Assembly (NCBI GenBank): GCA_902386535.1
Contig: CABMJK010000010.1
Span: 1 to 33,692, forward strand
Length of the DNA stretch: 33,692 nt
Direction of reading: 5' to 3'
Source: Candidatus Burarchaeum australiense
GTDB taxonomy: Archaea > Micrarchaeota > Micrarchaeia > Burarchaeales > Burarchaeaceae
Positions 1-9,300 of this stretch are shown here, one piece after another (the first letter of the stretch is position 1; every line of letters begins with the position of its first letter). A program made the translations under genes and the position numbers. The notes below the pieces were generated by a model. The model searched no databases, was not told the DNA's origin, and saw only the letters and a list, made by a program, of their open reading frames with translations.

Positions 1-628
1 AAATGCTCTCCGGCACCGACCGGTCCTCCCCAACTGACGCTAGTATGCGCAGGTTGCACGTGCTCTCTATCTCCTTGTTGTGCATCTCGTACCTTTTGTT
101 TTGGACGCGGTTCAGCACAAGGCCGACAACCTTGGTCTTGCACTCCTCGGACAGCTCGATCATTTTCACGGCGCTCATCACGCTCGGTATGTCGGGCGTG
201 ATTACGATGACCGACTCCGTGGATGCGCAGGCAATGTCCTCGACATTCTGCGAGACGCCCGGAGGCGAGTCTATTATGAATGTTTCATGCTTTGCCGCCT
301 GCACGACCTCCTTAAGCCGCGAGGTCTTGATTCCCCTCTGATATTCCAGGGTCGCGGGCACAACGCGCATGCCCGTTGCAGGGTGCAGCACTATGGCCTG
401 CTCGAGTTCGCTCTTGCCCGAAAGCACGGCCTGGAGCCCGTTCGTGTAGCCCCAGAGGCCGAGGTGCAGGCCCACGCTCGGGTTGCTCATGTCTCCGTCG
501 ACAATCACAACCTCCTCATCCGCAGCCGCAAGCGCGGCCAGGTTGACTGCCACGGTGGTTTTGCCCACTCCTCCTTTTCCAGAAAGTATGCTTATGATGC
601 GCTTGGGCATATTATCAGTCTCTTGCAT
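1..628 (-). CDS. MinD/ParA-family P-loop ATPase, N-terminal part (runs off left edge)
   Basis: This gene encodes a deviant-Walker ATPase of the MinD/ParA/Mrp superfamily; members position cell-division or surface machinery or partition DNA by ATP-dependent dimerisation on membrane or DNA. From the ATG at 628 the protein has KGGVGKTT at residues 18-25, including the signature lysine of the deviant Walker A motif, followed by the switch I segment (VDGDMSNPSVGLHLGL) and the Walker B-like IIDSPPG. About 209 codons are visible and the C-terminus is outside the window. A second in-frame ATG at 610 (MPKRIIS) is possible. I prefer 628 because a TATA-like box at 656-663 sits about 30 bases upstream, as expected for a leaderless archaeal transcript. 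Assignment to MinD rather than ParA or Mrp is uncertain because the membrane-targeting C-terminus is not visible. Confidence 0.93.
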   Translation of the reverse strand, partial: MQETDNMPKRIISILSGKGGVGKTTVAVNLAALAAADEEVVIVDGDMSNPSVGLHLGLWGYTNGLQAVLSGKSELEQAIVLHPATGMRVVPATLEYQRGIKTSRLKEVVQAAKHETFIIDSPPGVSQNVEDIACASTESVIVITPDIPSVMSAVKMIELSEECKTKVVGLVLNRVQNKRYEMHNKEIESTCNLRILASVGEDRSVPESI

Positions 629-655
629 TAGGCACGAGCAATATGAAATGGACTC

Positions 656-663
656 TTTTTATA
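656..663 (-). promoter_or_regulatory. TATA box for the MinD-like gene
   Basis: The minus strand reads TATAAAAA here, centred about 31 bases before the ATG at 628. That is the usual archaeal spacing for a transcript starting at or very near the start codon. No ribosome binding site is evident between the box and the ATG. Confidence 0.55.
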
Positions 664-687
664 CCTGCGCCTCTGTGAACGACTAAA

Positions 688-2412
688 TTACTGGTCTTCA
701 GTCTTGACGAGCTTGCTGAGCGATTTCGCATACTCGAGCCGCTCCTCGCTGAAGCTGGAGCCGCCGCCCTCCCTTCTCCTCGCATAAAGCAGGTAGGCAA
801 AAATGAGCGCAATGAGGAGGATTCCCACGAGCGCGGCATCCGTGGGCTTGACGGTTATGGCTGCCGCGGCAAGCTCTCCCGCAGTCGGCGCAATGACTAT
901 GGGCAGCCGCGCGCTCACCTGCCCGCTATCCGTGTACAGTAGGAACTGCAGCAGGTGCGAGGAGGCTGGCGCATCCTGCGGCACGCCCACTTCAAACCTC
1001 GCAGTGAACGTGTCACGGGGCTGCAGCATGGTTGTAAGATAGCTGGGGTCCACGGTAAAGCCCGCGGGCACGCTGAGCGTCATCGTTGCCGGCATCGGCT
1101 CATCGCCCACGTAGAGCACGGTGGCCACCACGTTGCCCGTCGAGCCGGGCTTCATTTCGCTCGCGCTCACGTCAATTATCTTGACCACGTCCGAAAGGTC
1201 GACCTTCTGGGTCACCACCAACTCGGACGCATACCAGTTCACATAGGGCGTATATTCGGTCAAAACCCCGTCCATCGTGTAAGTCACGGTGACCTGTTCA
1301 TGTGAAAGCAGTTCCGGGAACTCCCACAGCACGTATTTTTTGCCGTCAAGGCTCTTCTCCTCGCCGGGCCGGTCTAGGAACTGCACCTTGCTGTTTTGAA
1401 GGCCTGCGGGAAGCTGGTCCGTGAAGAGCGTGGTCTTCAGGTCCTTGGAGCTCGGGTTTCTCACAGTCACGGTCACAGTTGTCTTCCCGCTCGTGCGGTC
1501 CAGTTCAACGGTCCTCAGCACAACAGGCTGCGTCCGGCTCGGGCTCACTCCCTTTATGCGGACGACCATGAAGTCCGAGCTCACGCCATCCGCGTTCTCG
1601 GCATCCAGCCTAATCAGGTAGTCGCCCTCCTGCGCGCCTTCAGGCACGCTGATGGCCAAATCCACGTTGCGCGTCTCTCCTGGCATCAGCGTGGTTTCGG
1701 GCGCGCTCACCTGCAGCCAGTTCTGGTCCACTCCGGTAGCCACCAGCTTCACGGTCTCATTCCCACTCCTCCTGTTTATGAACGTCACTTCCTGCAGGGC
1801 CGACTGGCCGGCAACCATTTCCTTGAGCACCGGGAACTTCAGGAAATCCACCGGCCCGCCCGCCTTGGGCGCGAGCGGCGGCAATTTTTCAATGGGCACG
1901 GGCTTTATCTCGCCCCAGGGATTGAAGTACGGCGGGCCGGGCTGGTTCCCGCCTCCCCCGTTCACAATGGCAAAGCTGAAGCTCAATTCGTTGCTCACCG
2001 TGTTCGTGCCGTTCAGCGGGTCGTAAGTCACGTTGCCCCTTGCCGTGTAGGGGCCGACGGGCAATCCGTCCGTGGCCCAGGGTTTCTGCTGCGCAATCTG
2101 CTGGTTCGGCACTATGGGCGCGGGGCCGAAAGCCACCGTGTCAACGAGCGCGTTTGCGGCATTGAAAATGTAGACCGTGGCAGTCGCCGTGGTCGTGGCC
2201 GTGCCGGTATTCTCGAAAACAACCGAGACGTCCGTGGTCGAGCCGCTGGTTATCTCCGTCGAGGGCAGCGAGAGGTTGTCGAGCGTTATGGAGGCATAGA
2301 GCTCGCTGTTGATGAAGTATGCCTGCGAGCCTGCGAAGTCCGGGTTAGCTAAGGGCGCGAGGAGCAGGAGAAGTAAAAGCGTCCAGACAGCTTTCACCCA
2401 TATCCTCCCCAT
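688..2412 (-). CDS. Membrane-anchored surface protein with CARDB/NEW3-type beta-sandwich domains
   Basis: This looks like a type I membrane protein displayed outside the cell. It has an N-terminal signal segment (KAVWTLLLLLLLAPLA), a CARDB-like domain with typical phrases (SGSTTDVSVVFENTG), a Pro/Gly linker, a NEW3-like domain (VKLVATGVDQNWLQVS, PEGAQEGDYLIRL), further Ig-like segments, one C-terminal membrane helix (ALVGILLIALIFAYLLYA), and a charged cytoplasmic tail of about 35 residues. CARDB and NEW3 folds are structural or adhesive modules of archaeal surface proteins and carry no enzymatic signature. I chose the ATG at 2412 (574 residues); a GTG at 2430 would overlap the upstream gene. 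The gene lies 7 bases after the lipoprotein gene ending at 2420, so the two are probably co-transcribed and may form a surface complex. No specific function can be assigned. Confidence 0.9.
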   Translation of the reverse strand: MGRIWVKAVWTLLLLLLLAPLANPDFAGSQAYFINSELYASITLDNLSLPSTEITSGSTTDVSVVFENTGTATTTATATVYIFNAANALVDTVAFGPAPIVPNQQIAQQKPWATDGLPVGPYTARGNVTYDPLNGTNTVSNELSFSFAIVNGGGGNQPGPPYFNPWGEIKPVPIEKLPPLAPKAGGPVDFLKFPVLKEMVAGQSALQEVTFINRRSGNETVKLVATGVDQNWLQVSAPETTLMPGETRNVDLAISVPEGAQEGDYLIRLDAENADGVSSDFMVVRIKGVSPSRTQPVVLRTVELDRTSGKTTVTVTVRNPSSKDLKTTLFTDQLPAGLQNSKVQFLDRPGEEKSLDGKKYVLWEFPELLSHEQVTVTYTMDGVLTEYTPYVNWYASELVVTQKVDLSDVVKIIDVSASEMKPGSTGNVVATVLYVGDEPMPATMTLSVPAGFTVDPSYLTTMLQPRDTFTARFEVGVPQDAPASSHLLQFLLYTDSGQVSARLPIVIAPTAGELAAAAITVKPTDAALVGILLIALIFAYLLYARRREGGGSSFSEERLEYAKSLSKLVKTEDQ

Positions 2413-2419
2413 CCAAGCA

Positions 2420-3310
2420 TCATGCCGCACCCTTTACCTTCACAACGACAGTTATTTGGAAATATGGCCGGTCGACGCCGGATGCGAACGAGCTCGTGAC
2501 GTAGTTCGTCCGATACTTCGCGAACCATTCCTTCTCCACGTCCGAGGGCGGCCCGCCGGCGTTCACGCCTATCACGTAGTTGCCGGGCTTGGCATCTGGC
2601 TTCACGTTCACGTGCACCAGCACCTTCTGGGTCCAGTTCGCGTCGAATATCGGGAATGCGGGGCCGAGCAGCAGGTAAGGCGGGTCAAACGTGACGTCAA
2701 AGTATTTGCTGGCCTCGCTGGAATTCTGAATGACCTTGAAGCCGGTTTCCTCATAGGGAACCGTGGTCTCGGCCGGATACGCGGTTTCCAGTCCCACGCC
2801 CTGATACGTCTTCACGAGCCAGCTGGAGTATATGTACGTGGTGGCGGTGAAGTTGGTGCCCTGGTCTGTCACCACGAGCATGTCGCTCGGGTAGGCGCCC
2901 AGGCCCCACGCGCCCCACCTGTCCATCGGCGGATTCTGCATCATCTGCACGCCCGCGCCCTCGAAGTTCGGATACCATTCCGGCTGCTTCCAGTACTCGG
3001 GGCCGAAGTCCTGCATGTCCATCTTTCCGTACTGCACGAGCACCATGGTCTCGTAGAAATCCGTCGGGAAAGGCGGGAGGTTCTTGTAAACGACTGCAGG
3101 CAGATAGTCTGGCCTGTTGCTGAGCTTCGCAGCCCTCTGCTGGTCTGCCTCTATTATCAACTCAATCGGGGTCTTGTTGGCCGTCTGGTTGGATGAAACG
3201 TTCGGAGTCGTTGCCCCGCCCGGCGCCGGCTGTGCCGGACCCTGCTGCGCGCAGCCCAGGAATAGCAGCCCCACCACTATCAAAACCGCCGCAATGCCAA
3301 AAAATCTCAT
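2420..3310 (-). CDS. Lipoprotein with YWKQPE/NPPxDRWGA domain, copy 1
   Basis: This 296-residue protein begins with a signal peptide ending in a lipobox (LLFLGC, Cys20), so it is predicted to be a lipid-anchored extracytoplasmic protein. A low-complexity Gln/Pro/Thr/Asn linker follows. The main domain carries YWKQPE at 106-111 and NPPMDRWGA at 126-134. The C-terminal part looks like an Ig-type beta-sandwich (VKPDAKPGNYVIGVNAGG). I do not recognise the main domain. It is clearly paralogous to the lipoprotein at 4141-5052: both share the order PFP-D, YWKQPE-YP-F, NPP-DRWGA, YP, SSWLV, SSFAS, DRPY. A good Shine-Dalgarno sequence (GGAGGT) lies 6 bases before the ATG. The gene sits between the small secreted protein at 3362-4015 and the CARDB protein, all leftward, consistent with one operon. 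Confidence 0.9.
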   Translation of the reverse strand: MRFFGIAAVLIVVGLLFLGCAQQGPAQPAPGGATTPNVSSNQTANKTPIELIIEADQQRAAKLSNRPDYLPAVVYKNLPPFPTDFYETMVLVQYGKMDMQDFGPEYWKQPEWYPNFEGAGVQMMQNPPMDRWGAWGLGAYPSDMLVVTDQGTNFTATTYIYSSWLVKTYQGVGLETAYPAETTVPYEETGFKVIQNSSEASKYFDVTFDPPYLLLGPAFPIFDANWTQKVLVHVNVKPDAKPGNYVIGVNAGGPPSDVEKEWFAKYRTNYVTSSFASGVDRPYFQITVVVKVKGAA

Positions 3311-3335
3311 GATATACCTCCCACTTTTTTGTCAA

Positions 3336-3350
3336 AGAAAAAAATCAAAA
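3336..3350 (-). terminator. T-rich tract between two leftward genes, possible terminator
   Basis: On the minus strand the spacer between the gene ending at 3362 and the one starting at 3310 contains a run of seven T within a T-rich stretch. Archaeal termination often needs only such U-rich tracts. It could equally be partial, leaving the operon intact. No stem-loop precedes it. Confidence 0.3.
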
Positions 3351-3361
3351 GGAACTTGGCT

Positions 3362-4015
3362 TTAGCCGCCGTCAGTGGCCTGGCTGGCGTGCGTCAGGTT
3401 CCTGGTGTATGCGCCAGTGCCCACCGAGCCGCCCGTGGCAGGGAAGTTGTCGTAGGTTGCCCACATGAACAGGTTCCTTACCTGGCTGGGCTGAAGGTCT
3501 GCCAAGAAAGTGCTGAACGCGGTCGTCACGTTCTTGCAGGTCGTGCCCGGGTCGCCGTCAGGCGCTGCGGTAAGGCCGACGCCAGTTCCAAGCGTGCAGT
3601 CCCCGGTGTTATACGAGCCCGTGCCGTTCGAGGCCGTGACGTTCACGCCCGGCGGCATGGTAGTTCCGTTGAACGCGAGCGTTATGTTGATCGGTATCGT
3701 GCCCGTATTCGTGTATTGGAATATCGGCGTGGCGGCAGTCTGCTGGTTCGCGCAGCAGGGCGCGACGCTGGCGTTTATGCCGTAATAGCTCTTGTTGCTC
3801 GCGTTGAACTCTATGTCCGCCGTATAAATCGCGGCAATGGCCGGAGTCGCGTTGGTCGCGGTAACCGCGGCCTGGCCCGGCAGCGTGACGGTGAACGAGA
3901 TGGTTCTCTTGATGATGAAGAACACGCGTGTATTCACGAAGTCCGCCATCGCCACGGTTGAAAGCACGAGAATTATTCCAACGAAAATTACAAAACCCAG
4001 CATCCCAATTTTCAT
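3362..4015 (-). CDS. Small secreted protein with duplicated CCANQQ domain
   Basis: This 217-residue protein starts with one hydrophobic segment (MLGFVIFVGIILVLSTVAMA) that may be cleaved after AMA or kept as an anchor. A single exported domain follows, rich in Asn-X-Ser/Thr sequons, with the landmarks FTVTLPGQA, CCANQQTAATPIFQYTNTG, NVTASNGTGSYNTGDC, and WATYDNFPAT. The same domain forms the C-terminal 180 or so residues of the beta-helix protein at 6367-9726. Two blocks of 72 and 64 bases are identical in the DNA of the two copies, in opposite orientation. The adjacent CC pair and two later Cys suggest disulfides or metal binding. I do not recognise the family. A GGGGTG ribosome binding site and a potential stem-loop (4026-4061) lie just upstream of the ATG. 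Confidence 0.88.
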   Translation of the reverse strand: MKIGMLGFVIFVGIILVLSTVAMADFVNTRVFFIIKRTISFTVTLPGQAAVTATNATPAIAAIYTADIEFNASNKSYYGINASVAPCCANQQTAATPIFQYTNTGTIPINITLAFNGTTMPPGVNVTASNGTGSYNTGDCTLGTGVGLTAAPDGDPGTTCKNVTTAFSTFLADLQPSQVRNLFMWATYDNFPATGGSVGTGAYTRNLTHASQATDGG

Positions 4016-4025
4016 TCAATGCACC

Positions 4026-4061
4026 CCTTGCGAATTGTCTAGTCGCCGATTAATCGCAAGG
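4026..4061. repeat. Inverted repeat (8-bp arms) before the gene starting at 4015
   Basis: CCTTGCGA at 4026-4033 is mirrored by TCGCAAGG at 4054-4061, with a 20-base spacer that itself contains most of the palindrome CGATTAATCG (4047-4056). It lies about 10 bases upstream of the start codon, next to the GGGGTG ribosome binding site. In the transcript it could form a stem in the leader; as DNA it could be an operator. A TATA-like stretch (minus strand, about 4080-4088) lies beyond it. Confidence 0.5.
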
Positions 4062-4140
4062 TGATTTGATTTGGCCGAGTATATAAGTCTTTCTACCTCG
4101 GAGCTTGGCTCGCAACTTCCGGCCCGCGCAGCCGCACTCT

Positions 4141-5052
4141 TCAAGTGCGACCGCCGCTCCCAGCCCGCTCCCGCACGCTCACGTGAATCACGTAATAGGG
4201 CCGGTCAGGTGCGCTCGCAAACGAGGATGAGGAAATGTAGGTGCGGCCTTCGGCATCCCATTTTTCCACCGCCTCCTGCGAGGGCTGGCCCAGGTCGAAG
4301 TAAATCGCATAGTCGCCGGGCGGCGCGTCCTCCGCGACATTGCCCCTTACGACAACCTTCTGCGCACAGCTCTCCTCGAAAACCGGCCAGGAGGCTCCGA
4401 GCAGGAACTCGCGCGGCTCGATTGAAAGCGAGAAATACCTTGCCGCATCCTCCCCGCTCCTCACGCCGCCTTCAAAGGCCGCGCGCGGCTCAAGCGAGAC
4501 CGCCTGCCGGTTGACTACGAGCCAGCTCGAGGCGAAGAAATTGGCCGAAGTGAACGCCTCGCCAGGCCTTGCGCTCACGAAATGCTCTGCCGGATAGCCG
4601 CGCATGCCCGAAGCGCCCCACCGATCCCCAGGCGGGTTGCCCATCGCTTCCACCCCGCTGAGCCAGAAGCCGGGATAGAACTCGGGCTGCTTCCAGTAGC
4701 TCGCATCCAGGCCGGCCAGCTCGCGCTCGCTGAAATAGTTGGTGTTCACAAGGAGCGCAATCTCGTGCAGGTCGGGCGGGAAGGCTGGCAGCGCGGAGAA
4801 AAGCGACGGCGAGAGGTTGTGCGCCCTTCCGCCTCCCATCTTTTCGGGCCCGAGCATGAGCTCCAGCCTTTCGTCCGGTATTTTCCGATAGCCCGATGCA
4901 TCCGACCATTTTACGTCAACAGCATCAATGCCCTGCGCACCCGCTTCTTTCTTCTCACCAACGCATCCGGAAAACGATGCTAAAAGCCAGGTGAAAAATA
5001 GTGCGGCAAGTGCAATCACGAGAAATCTCCGTCCCTTCCCTTTTCCTTCCAT
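4141..5052 (-). CDS. Lipoprotein with YWKQPE/NPPxDRWGA domain, copy 2
   Basis: This 303-residue paralogue of the lipoprotein at 2420-3310 has an N-terminal basic region, a hydrophobic core and the lipobox SFSGC (Cys30), predicting a lipid-anchored envelope protein. It shares YWKQPE (119-124), NPPGDRWGA (139-147), SSWLV and the C-terminal SSSFASAPDRPYY with copy 1, but much of the rest has diverged, so the duplication is old. The C-terminal Ig-like part (NVAEDAPPGDYAIYFDLG) is also conserved. The conserved Trp, Tyr, Pro and Asp-Arg-Trp residues suggest a defined fold, possibly a ligand or carbohydrate site, but this is inference. Its start faces that of the gene at 5110 across a 57-base spacer with a shared AT-rich box. 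Confidence 0.9.
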   Translation of the reverse strand: MEGKGKGRRFLVIALAALFFTWLLASFSGCVGEKKEAGAQGIDAVDVKWSDASGYRKIPDERLELMLGPEKMGGGRAHNLSPSLFSALPAFPPDLHEIALLVNTNYFSERELAGLDASYWKQPEFYPGFWLSGVEAMGNPPGDRWGASGMRGYPAEHFVSARPGEAFTSANFFASSWLVVNRQAVSLEPRAAFEGGVRSGEDAARYFSLSIEPREFLLGASWPVFEESCAQKVVVRGNVAEDAPPGDYAIYFDLGQPSQEAVEKWDAEGRTYISSSSFASAPDRPYYVIHVSVRERAGSGGRT

Positions 5053-5073
5053 GGCCTCGGTTTCCCAGAGAAT

Positions 5074-5084
5074 CTTTTTTAAGC
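5074..5084. promoter_or_regulatory. Shared AT-rich box between divergent surface-protein genes
   Basis: The only AT-rich block in the 57-base spacer between the divergent starts at 5052 (leftward) and 5110 (rightward) is CTTTTTTAAGC. It lies 26-30 bases from both start codons and can be read as a TATA-like element on either strand. One box may therefore drive two leaderless transcripts. Confidence 0.45.
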
Positions 5085-5109
5085 TGAAGCCGATAATCTC
5101 GCGGGCAAT

Positions 5110-6366
5110 ATGGTTTCCAAAGGCCAGGCAAGGCTTCCGCTCGTGCTCGCGCTCATCGTGCTCGCAGGCCTCGCGCTCTCGCAGCAGGAAGGCGCGCCTC
5201 CCTCTCTCTCCTGGTTTTCATCAGAAACAGGCGCAAGCTGGGACGGCTCGGCCTTTCACGCGGACAATTCGCTCATCGCGACCAGCGTGCCTGCAGGCAA
5301 TGTCAGCATTGCGATAGCCGGCTGTCCGGCCGAATGGGTCTGCCTTGCCGACCCGGCTTCCATCGACCACGATGGCACGGATAAGGCTTACCCCGTAACT
5401 CTGCTCATAATCGCGCCCCAGAACTCAAGCGGCACGCTTGCGGTTTCTGCCTCCGACTCCACGGGCGTGAGTTCTGGCGCATGGGTCATCGCGGTTTCTC
5501 CTCCATCAGGGGCTCAGCCGCCAGGACAGCCTCATGCGAACGAAACGCAAGAGCAGCCGGCTGAGCAGCCACCAGTGCAGCCCGCAAACGAGACCCTACC
5601 TCCTGCCGCAAACGAGACGCAGGAGCAGCCGCCCGGGCAATCCGGCTCGCCCGGAAAGCCCACCCCGCAGATTCCCGAAGGATTCACTAAAGTATATGCG
5701 TGCGGCGAGCTGGCGCGCCATTCCGTGCTCGTGAACGACATAAGCACGGACGGCAACTGCTTCACCATTGTAGACGACAATTCCGTGCTCGACTGCGCAG
5801 GGCATTCAATCACGCAAACAAAGCAGGGGGAGAGTTACGGGATTGCCGTGAACGGCGCAGGCCACACGTCCATTAGGAACTGCGTGATAATCAATTTTAG
5901 CGGAGGCATAATTCTGCGCTCTTCCGCAAAGAGCTCCATAACGGACACCATCGTGAAGTCCGAGGCCGGCTATGGCATAGTCGCGGATTCTTCTCCCGAC
6001 CTGAAGCTCTCGAACGTAGTTGCAGACATTCCATGGTCCGAGGCAATAATGATTTCCGCGGAGTCCTTCGATGCGCAGCTCCTCAACGTGACCGCGAGCT
6101 CCTATGACGGCGCGGCGCTCTACGTTGACTCGCCGGGCATCAGCATAATCGGCTCGTCATTCTCCACCAGCGCGTTCGAGGGCGCCATCAATTTCCAGAT
6201 ACTCGGCGAGTATGGACCATCCTATGCGAACAAGATGATTTCATCGCACGCCTCCTCGCTCATCGCAGGCGGCCAAGGCTCAATAATTCTTGTCGTGAAC
6301 AGCACGCTTCCGCACTACATCGAGCGCGGAGGCGTGGTGCGGTTTGCACCTCCCGGGGATGGTTAG
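5110..6366 (+). CDS. Secreted right-handed beta-helix (NosD/PbH1-type) surface protein
   Basis: This 418-residue exported protein has a signal peptide (PLVLALIVLAGLALSQQ), a first domain of about 120 residues, and a Pro/Gln/Glu/Asn-rich linker (roughly 135-185). A right-handed beta-helix region starts near residue 195 (CGELARHSVLV). The phrases DNSVLDCAGHSIT, YGIAVNGAGHTSIRNCVI and SGGIILRSSAKSSI show the alternating rung pattern of parallel beta-helix repeats. Such helices often bind or process polysaccharide, or act as structural coat proteins. No catalytic residues can be pinned down. There is no C-terminal membrane helix, so attachment to the cell is unclear. The stop codon (TAG, 6364-6366) directly abuts the ATG of the next gene, so the two are co-transcribed. 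Confidence 0.9.
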   Translation: MVSKGQARLPLVLALIVLAGLALSQQEGAPPSLSWFSSETGASWDGSAFHADNSLIATSVPAGNVSIAIAGCPAEWVCLADPASIDHDGTDKAYPVTLLIIAPQNSSGTLAVSASDSTGVSSGAWVIAVSPPSGAQPPGQPHANETQEQPAEQPPVQPANETLPPAANETQEQPPGQSGSPGKPTPQIPEGFTKVYACGELARHSVLVNDISTDGNCFTIVDDNSVLDCAGHSITQTKQGESYGIAVNGAGHTSIRNCVIINFSGGIILRSSAKSSITDTIVKSEAGYGIVADSSPDLKLSNVVADIPWSEAIMISAESFDAQLLNVTASSYDGAALYVDSPGISIIGSSFSTSAFEGAINFQILGEYGPSYANKMISSHASSLIAGGQGSIILVVNSTLPHYIERGGVVRFAPPGDG

Positions 6367-9300
6367 ATGAGGCCGCCCATTCGAATTGTATTGCTCGCGT
6401 TCGTTGCCCTTCTTTCCCTAGCGCCGCTCTCCCAAGCGGTGAACTTTTTCTACAACGACAGCTACCCCATCGTGAGCACGAACGGCATCACGAACATTGA
6501 CCTGTTGAATCTCACCTTCGCAGCCGACTCGAAATGCTATCTGCTCACTTCCACTGCCGATGCCACTGGCACTGTCAGTGTCATCATAAACAGCACTTTT
6601 GCCATAGGCAACCTAATCGACCGTCCGCTGAATTCGAGCGTGCGCATCGCCCACGAGATAGCTGGAAGCCAGGAATTGGCTGCGGCAGCCAAGGTGGCCT
6701 GCTTCGGAGCAGCCACCACTTCCACGCAAATCGCGTTCAACTCTATGACTGCAGGCACGGCCGTTTCAGAAGGCCATGGAAGGCTCACCGCACTTGAACT
6801 CACGTCCGCCAATTATCTCTGGAACTTCACTATAGCCAGTAACATCGCAGCGGCATGGACTTACCTTGCCAACGTCACCTTCACCGTGCCTGCTGGAGGC
6901 GGGAATTACACGATAATCGCGGTTGGCAGCACCAATGCCTCCACCGCAAGCACCAGACACGTTATAAGGCTGGATATAGATGGCGTGGAGGTGGCCATGG
7001 AGAATGCGACCAACAACGTGGCCAGCACCGGCACCTCCTTCTTCGCCCATCTCACCCCCACCCTGGCTGCAGGCTCCCATTCGGCGCGGGTGAGCGCATT
7101 CTGCGGCACAATAAACCGCTGCAGCGTTGGGAATCTCAGCGTGATTGTAGTGAACCTCACGGGCATGAGTCTCGTACACATGACCAACAACACGGCAGGG
7201 CCGCTAATCAATTCTCTTGACAACACGTTCACGGACGTGGTCAACCTTACTTTTGTTCCCTTGGCCCCGACCACTTATTTCCTGATTGCAAGCGCAATAC
7301 TGAACTCGACCAGCACGACGTCGAGCGACAACTTCGAGGCTGCGCTCGTGATAGACGGCGAAATAGGCAAAACGCAGAACAATCTGACCTTCCAGGCCAA
7401 CGTGGTGCCGGACCTCCAATCCTTCGGCGTCGCAGGTAATTTCACGTTCACGGGCGGCGTCACCCACACGGTGCAAATAATGTTCAGGAGCCCATCAAAG
7501 GACACGGCTTGGATAGACAACGCCAGCATAACCCTGATAGCCGTCAAGTCGGAATGCGGCACCCTTGTTGCCAACACGTTCCTTACGGAGGACATTACCT
7601 CCACGGGCACCTGCTACACCATAGGCGCGGACAGCATCACGCTCGACTGCAACGGGCATACGCTGACCGGAGCAGGCACGGGCAATGGGGTTTTCAACAA
7701 CGGCTACGACAACGTCGTCATAAAGAACTGCATAATCAACAGCTTCGCGAAGGGCATCTACTTCCAAAGCGGCTCGAACAGCGCCATTTTCCTGAACAAC
7801 ACTTTCAATAACAACGTGGACGGCATCTACGTGGACCACAGCGACTTGACAAGCGCATGGAACAACACGATTGCCTCCGCGACCAACACCGGAATAACCC
7901 TTAACGTTTCGCAGTGGAGCGCAGTGGTGAATACGACCGTGCGCGCCGCGCGCAGCCGCGCCATCCAGCTCTACCAGGTCAACAATTCCTTCGTCTACAA
8001 TGCGACTCTCGGCACTAACTTATTCATTCCGGCCACGGGCATTGCAGGAATAAATGTGGAAGAATGCAATGGCACGACAATAGCGAACATCTCGCTGTCC
8101 TCCATGTCGACCGGCATTGGCATAAACATCACGCTTTCAAACGCGACAAGAATCGAGAACTCGAGCATAGACAATCTTTTCGTATATGGCATCCAGATGG
8201 TCCGCTCGAACAACTCGTTCGTTTACAACTCATCGCTTACGAACATGTCCTTTGACTTTCCGCCAACCAGCACTCCTGGCGCAGGAATATCCCTTTCCGG
8301 CAGCTACTTCAACCTCTTCCAGAACCTAACAATCTGGAACAATTCCGGTTCCGGCATGTCTTTCAGTTCCTCGGACAATAACAGCGTGGAGAACACCAGC
8401 TTCAGGAGGAACGGGCTTGCCTCCGCCACCTATTCGATAAACCTGGTGAACTCAAACAACAACACCTTCTGGAACACGACCAGCGAGGACCAACTGAGCA
8501 ACCCGGACAGTTGCGGCGTGCTTTTGAACGGCGGGACCAACGACAACCGCTTCCTCAACTTCACTGCAAGGAATAACTCAAGAGGCTTTATGTTTACCAG
8601 TGCGGGCAGGAACCTGTTCGTGAATGCCAGCGCGCTGAACAACACCTACGGCGTCTATATCATAAAAAGCTCCAGCGACAATTATTTCATCAACTCTACC
8701 TTCGTGACTTCGGGCGTGGCGAGCGTCTTTGTCACAGCTGCCGGCGCCCCTGCCTCCGTCGCGACCAACAACACCTTCCTGAACTGCACTTTCGGAGTGT
8801 ACAACGTCAGCCTGCCATCGAGCCCGGGAGGAACCAATTATATTCGCGTGCAATGGTATTCGCGCATACGGGTGCTGGATTACGGGGGCGCGGGACTGAC
8901 TGGCGCGTTCTTCAACGTTTCCAACGTGAGCGCCCTGATTGCCACCGACCTTGCAACCGGCAACCAGATAATAAACCTCACGGACGGGGCAATTGGCGAC
9001 GGCTACTCGAACTGGACTATAGTGGAGGAGGGTGTGATACGCTCCAACATCCTCGGTAGCCAGGTTTTCTTTACAGAAAACAACCACACGTTCAACGCGA
9101 GCGCAACCGGTTATGCCACGAACTGGACGAACGTGACCGTGAACGAGAGCGTGGCCACCGTGGTTTACCTCCCGAGCGCCGCAGTCGACGTTTCCTTCAC
9201 GCTCACCCTGCCAGGCCAGGCCGTAATCAATGCCTCGAATTACACGCCGCCCCTGAACGTCAACTACACGGCTGATATCGAGTTCAATATCACGAACAAG

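Noticed and set aside
3-631. Rightward open frames opposite the MinD-like gene
   Set aside because: The minus strand encodes clear Walker and switch motifs; the plus-strand frames are its antisense shadows.
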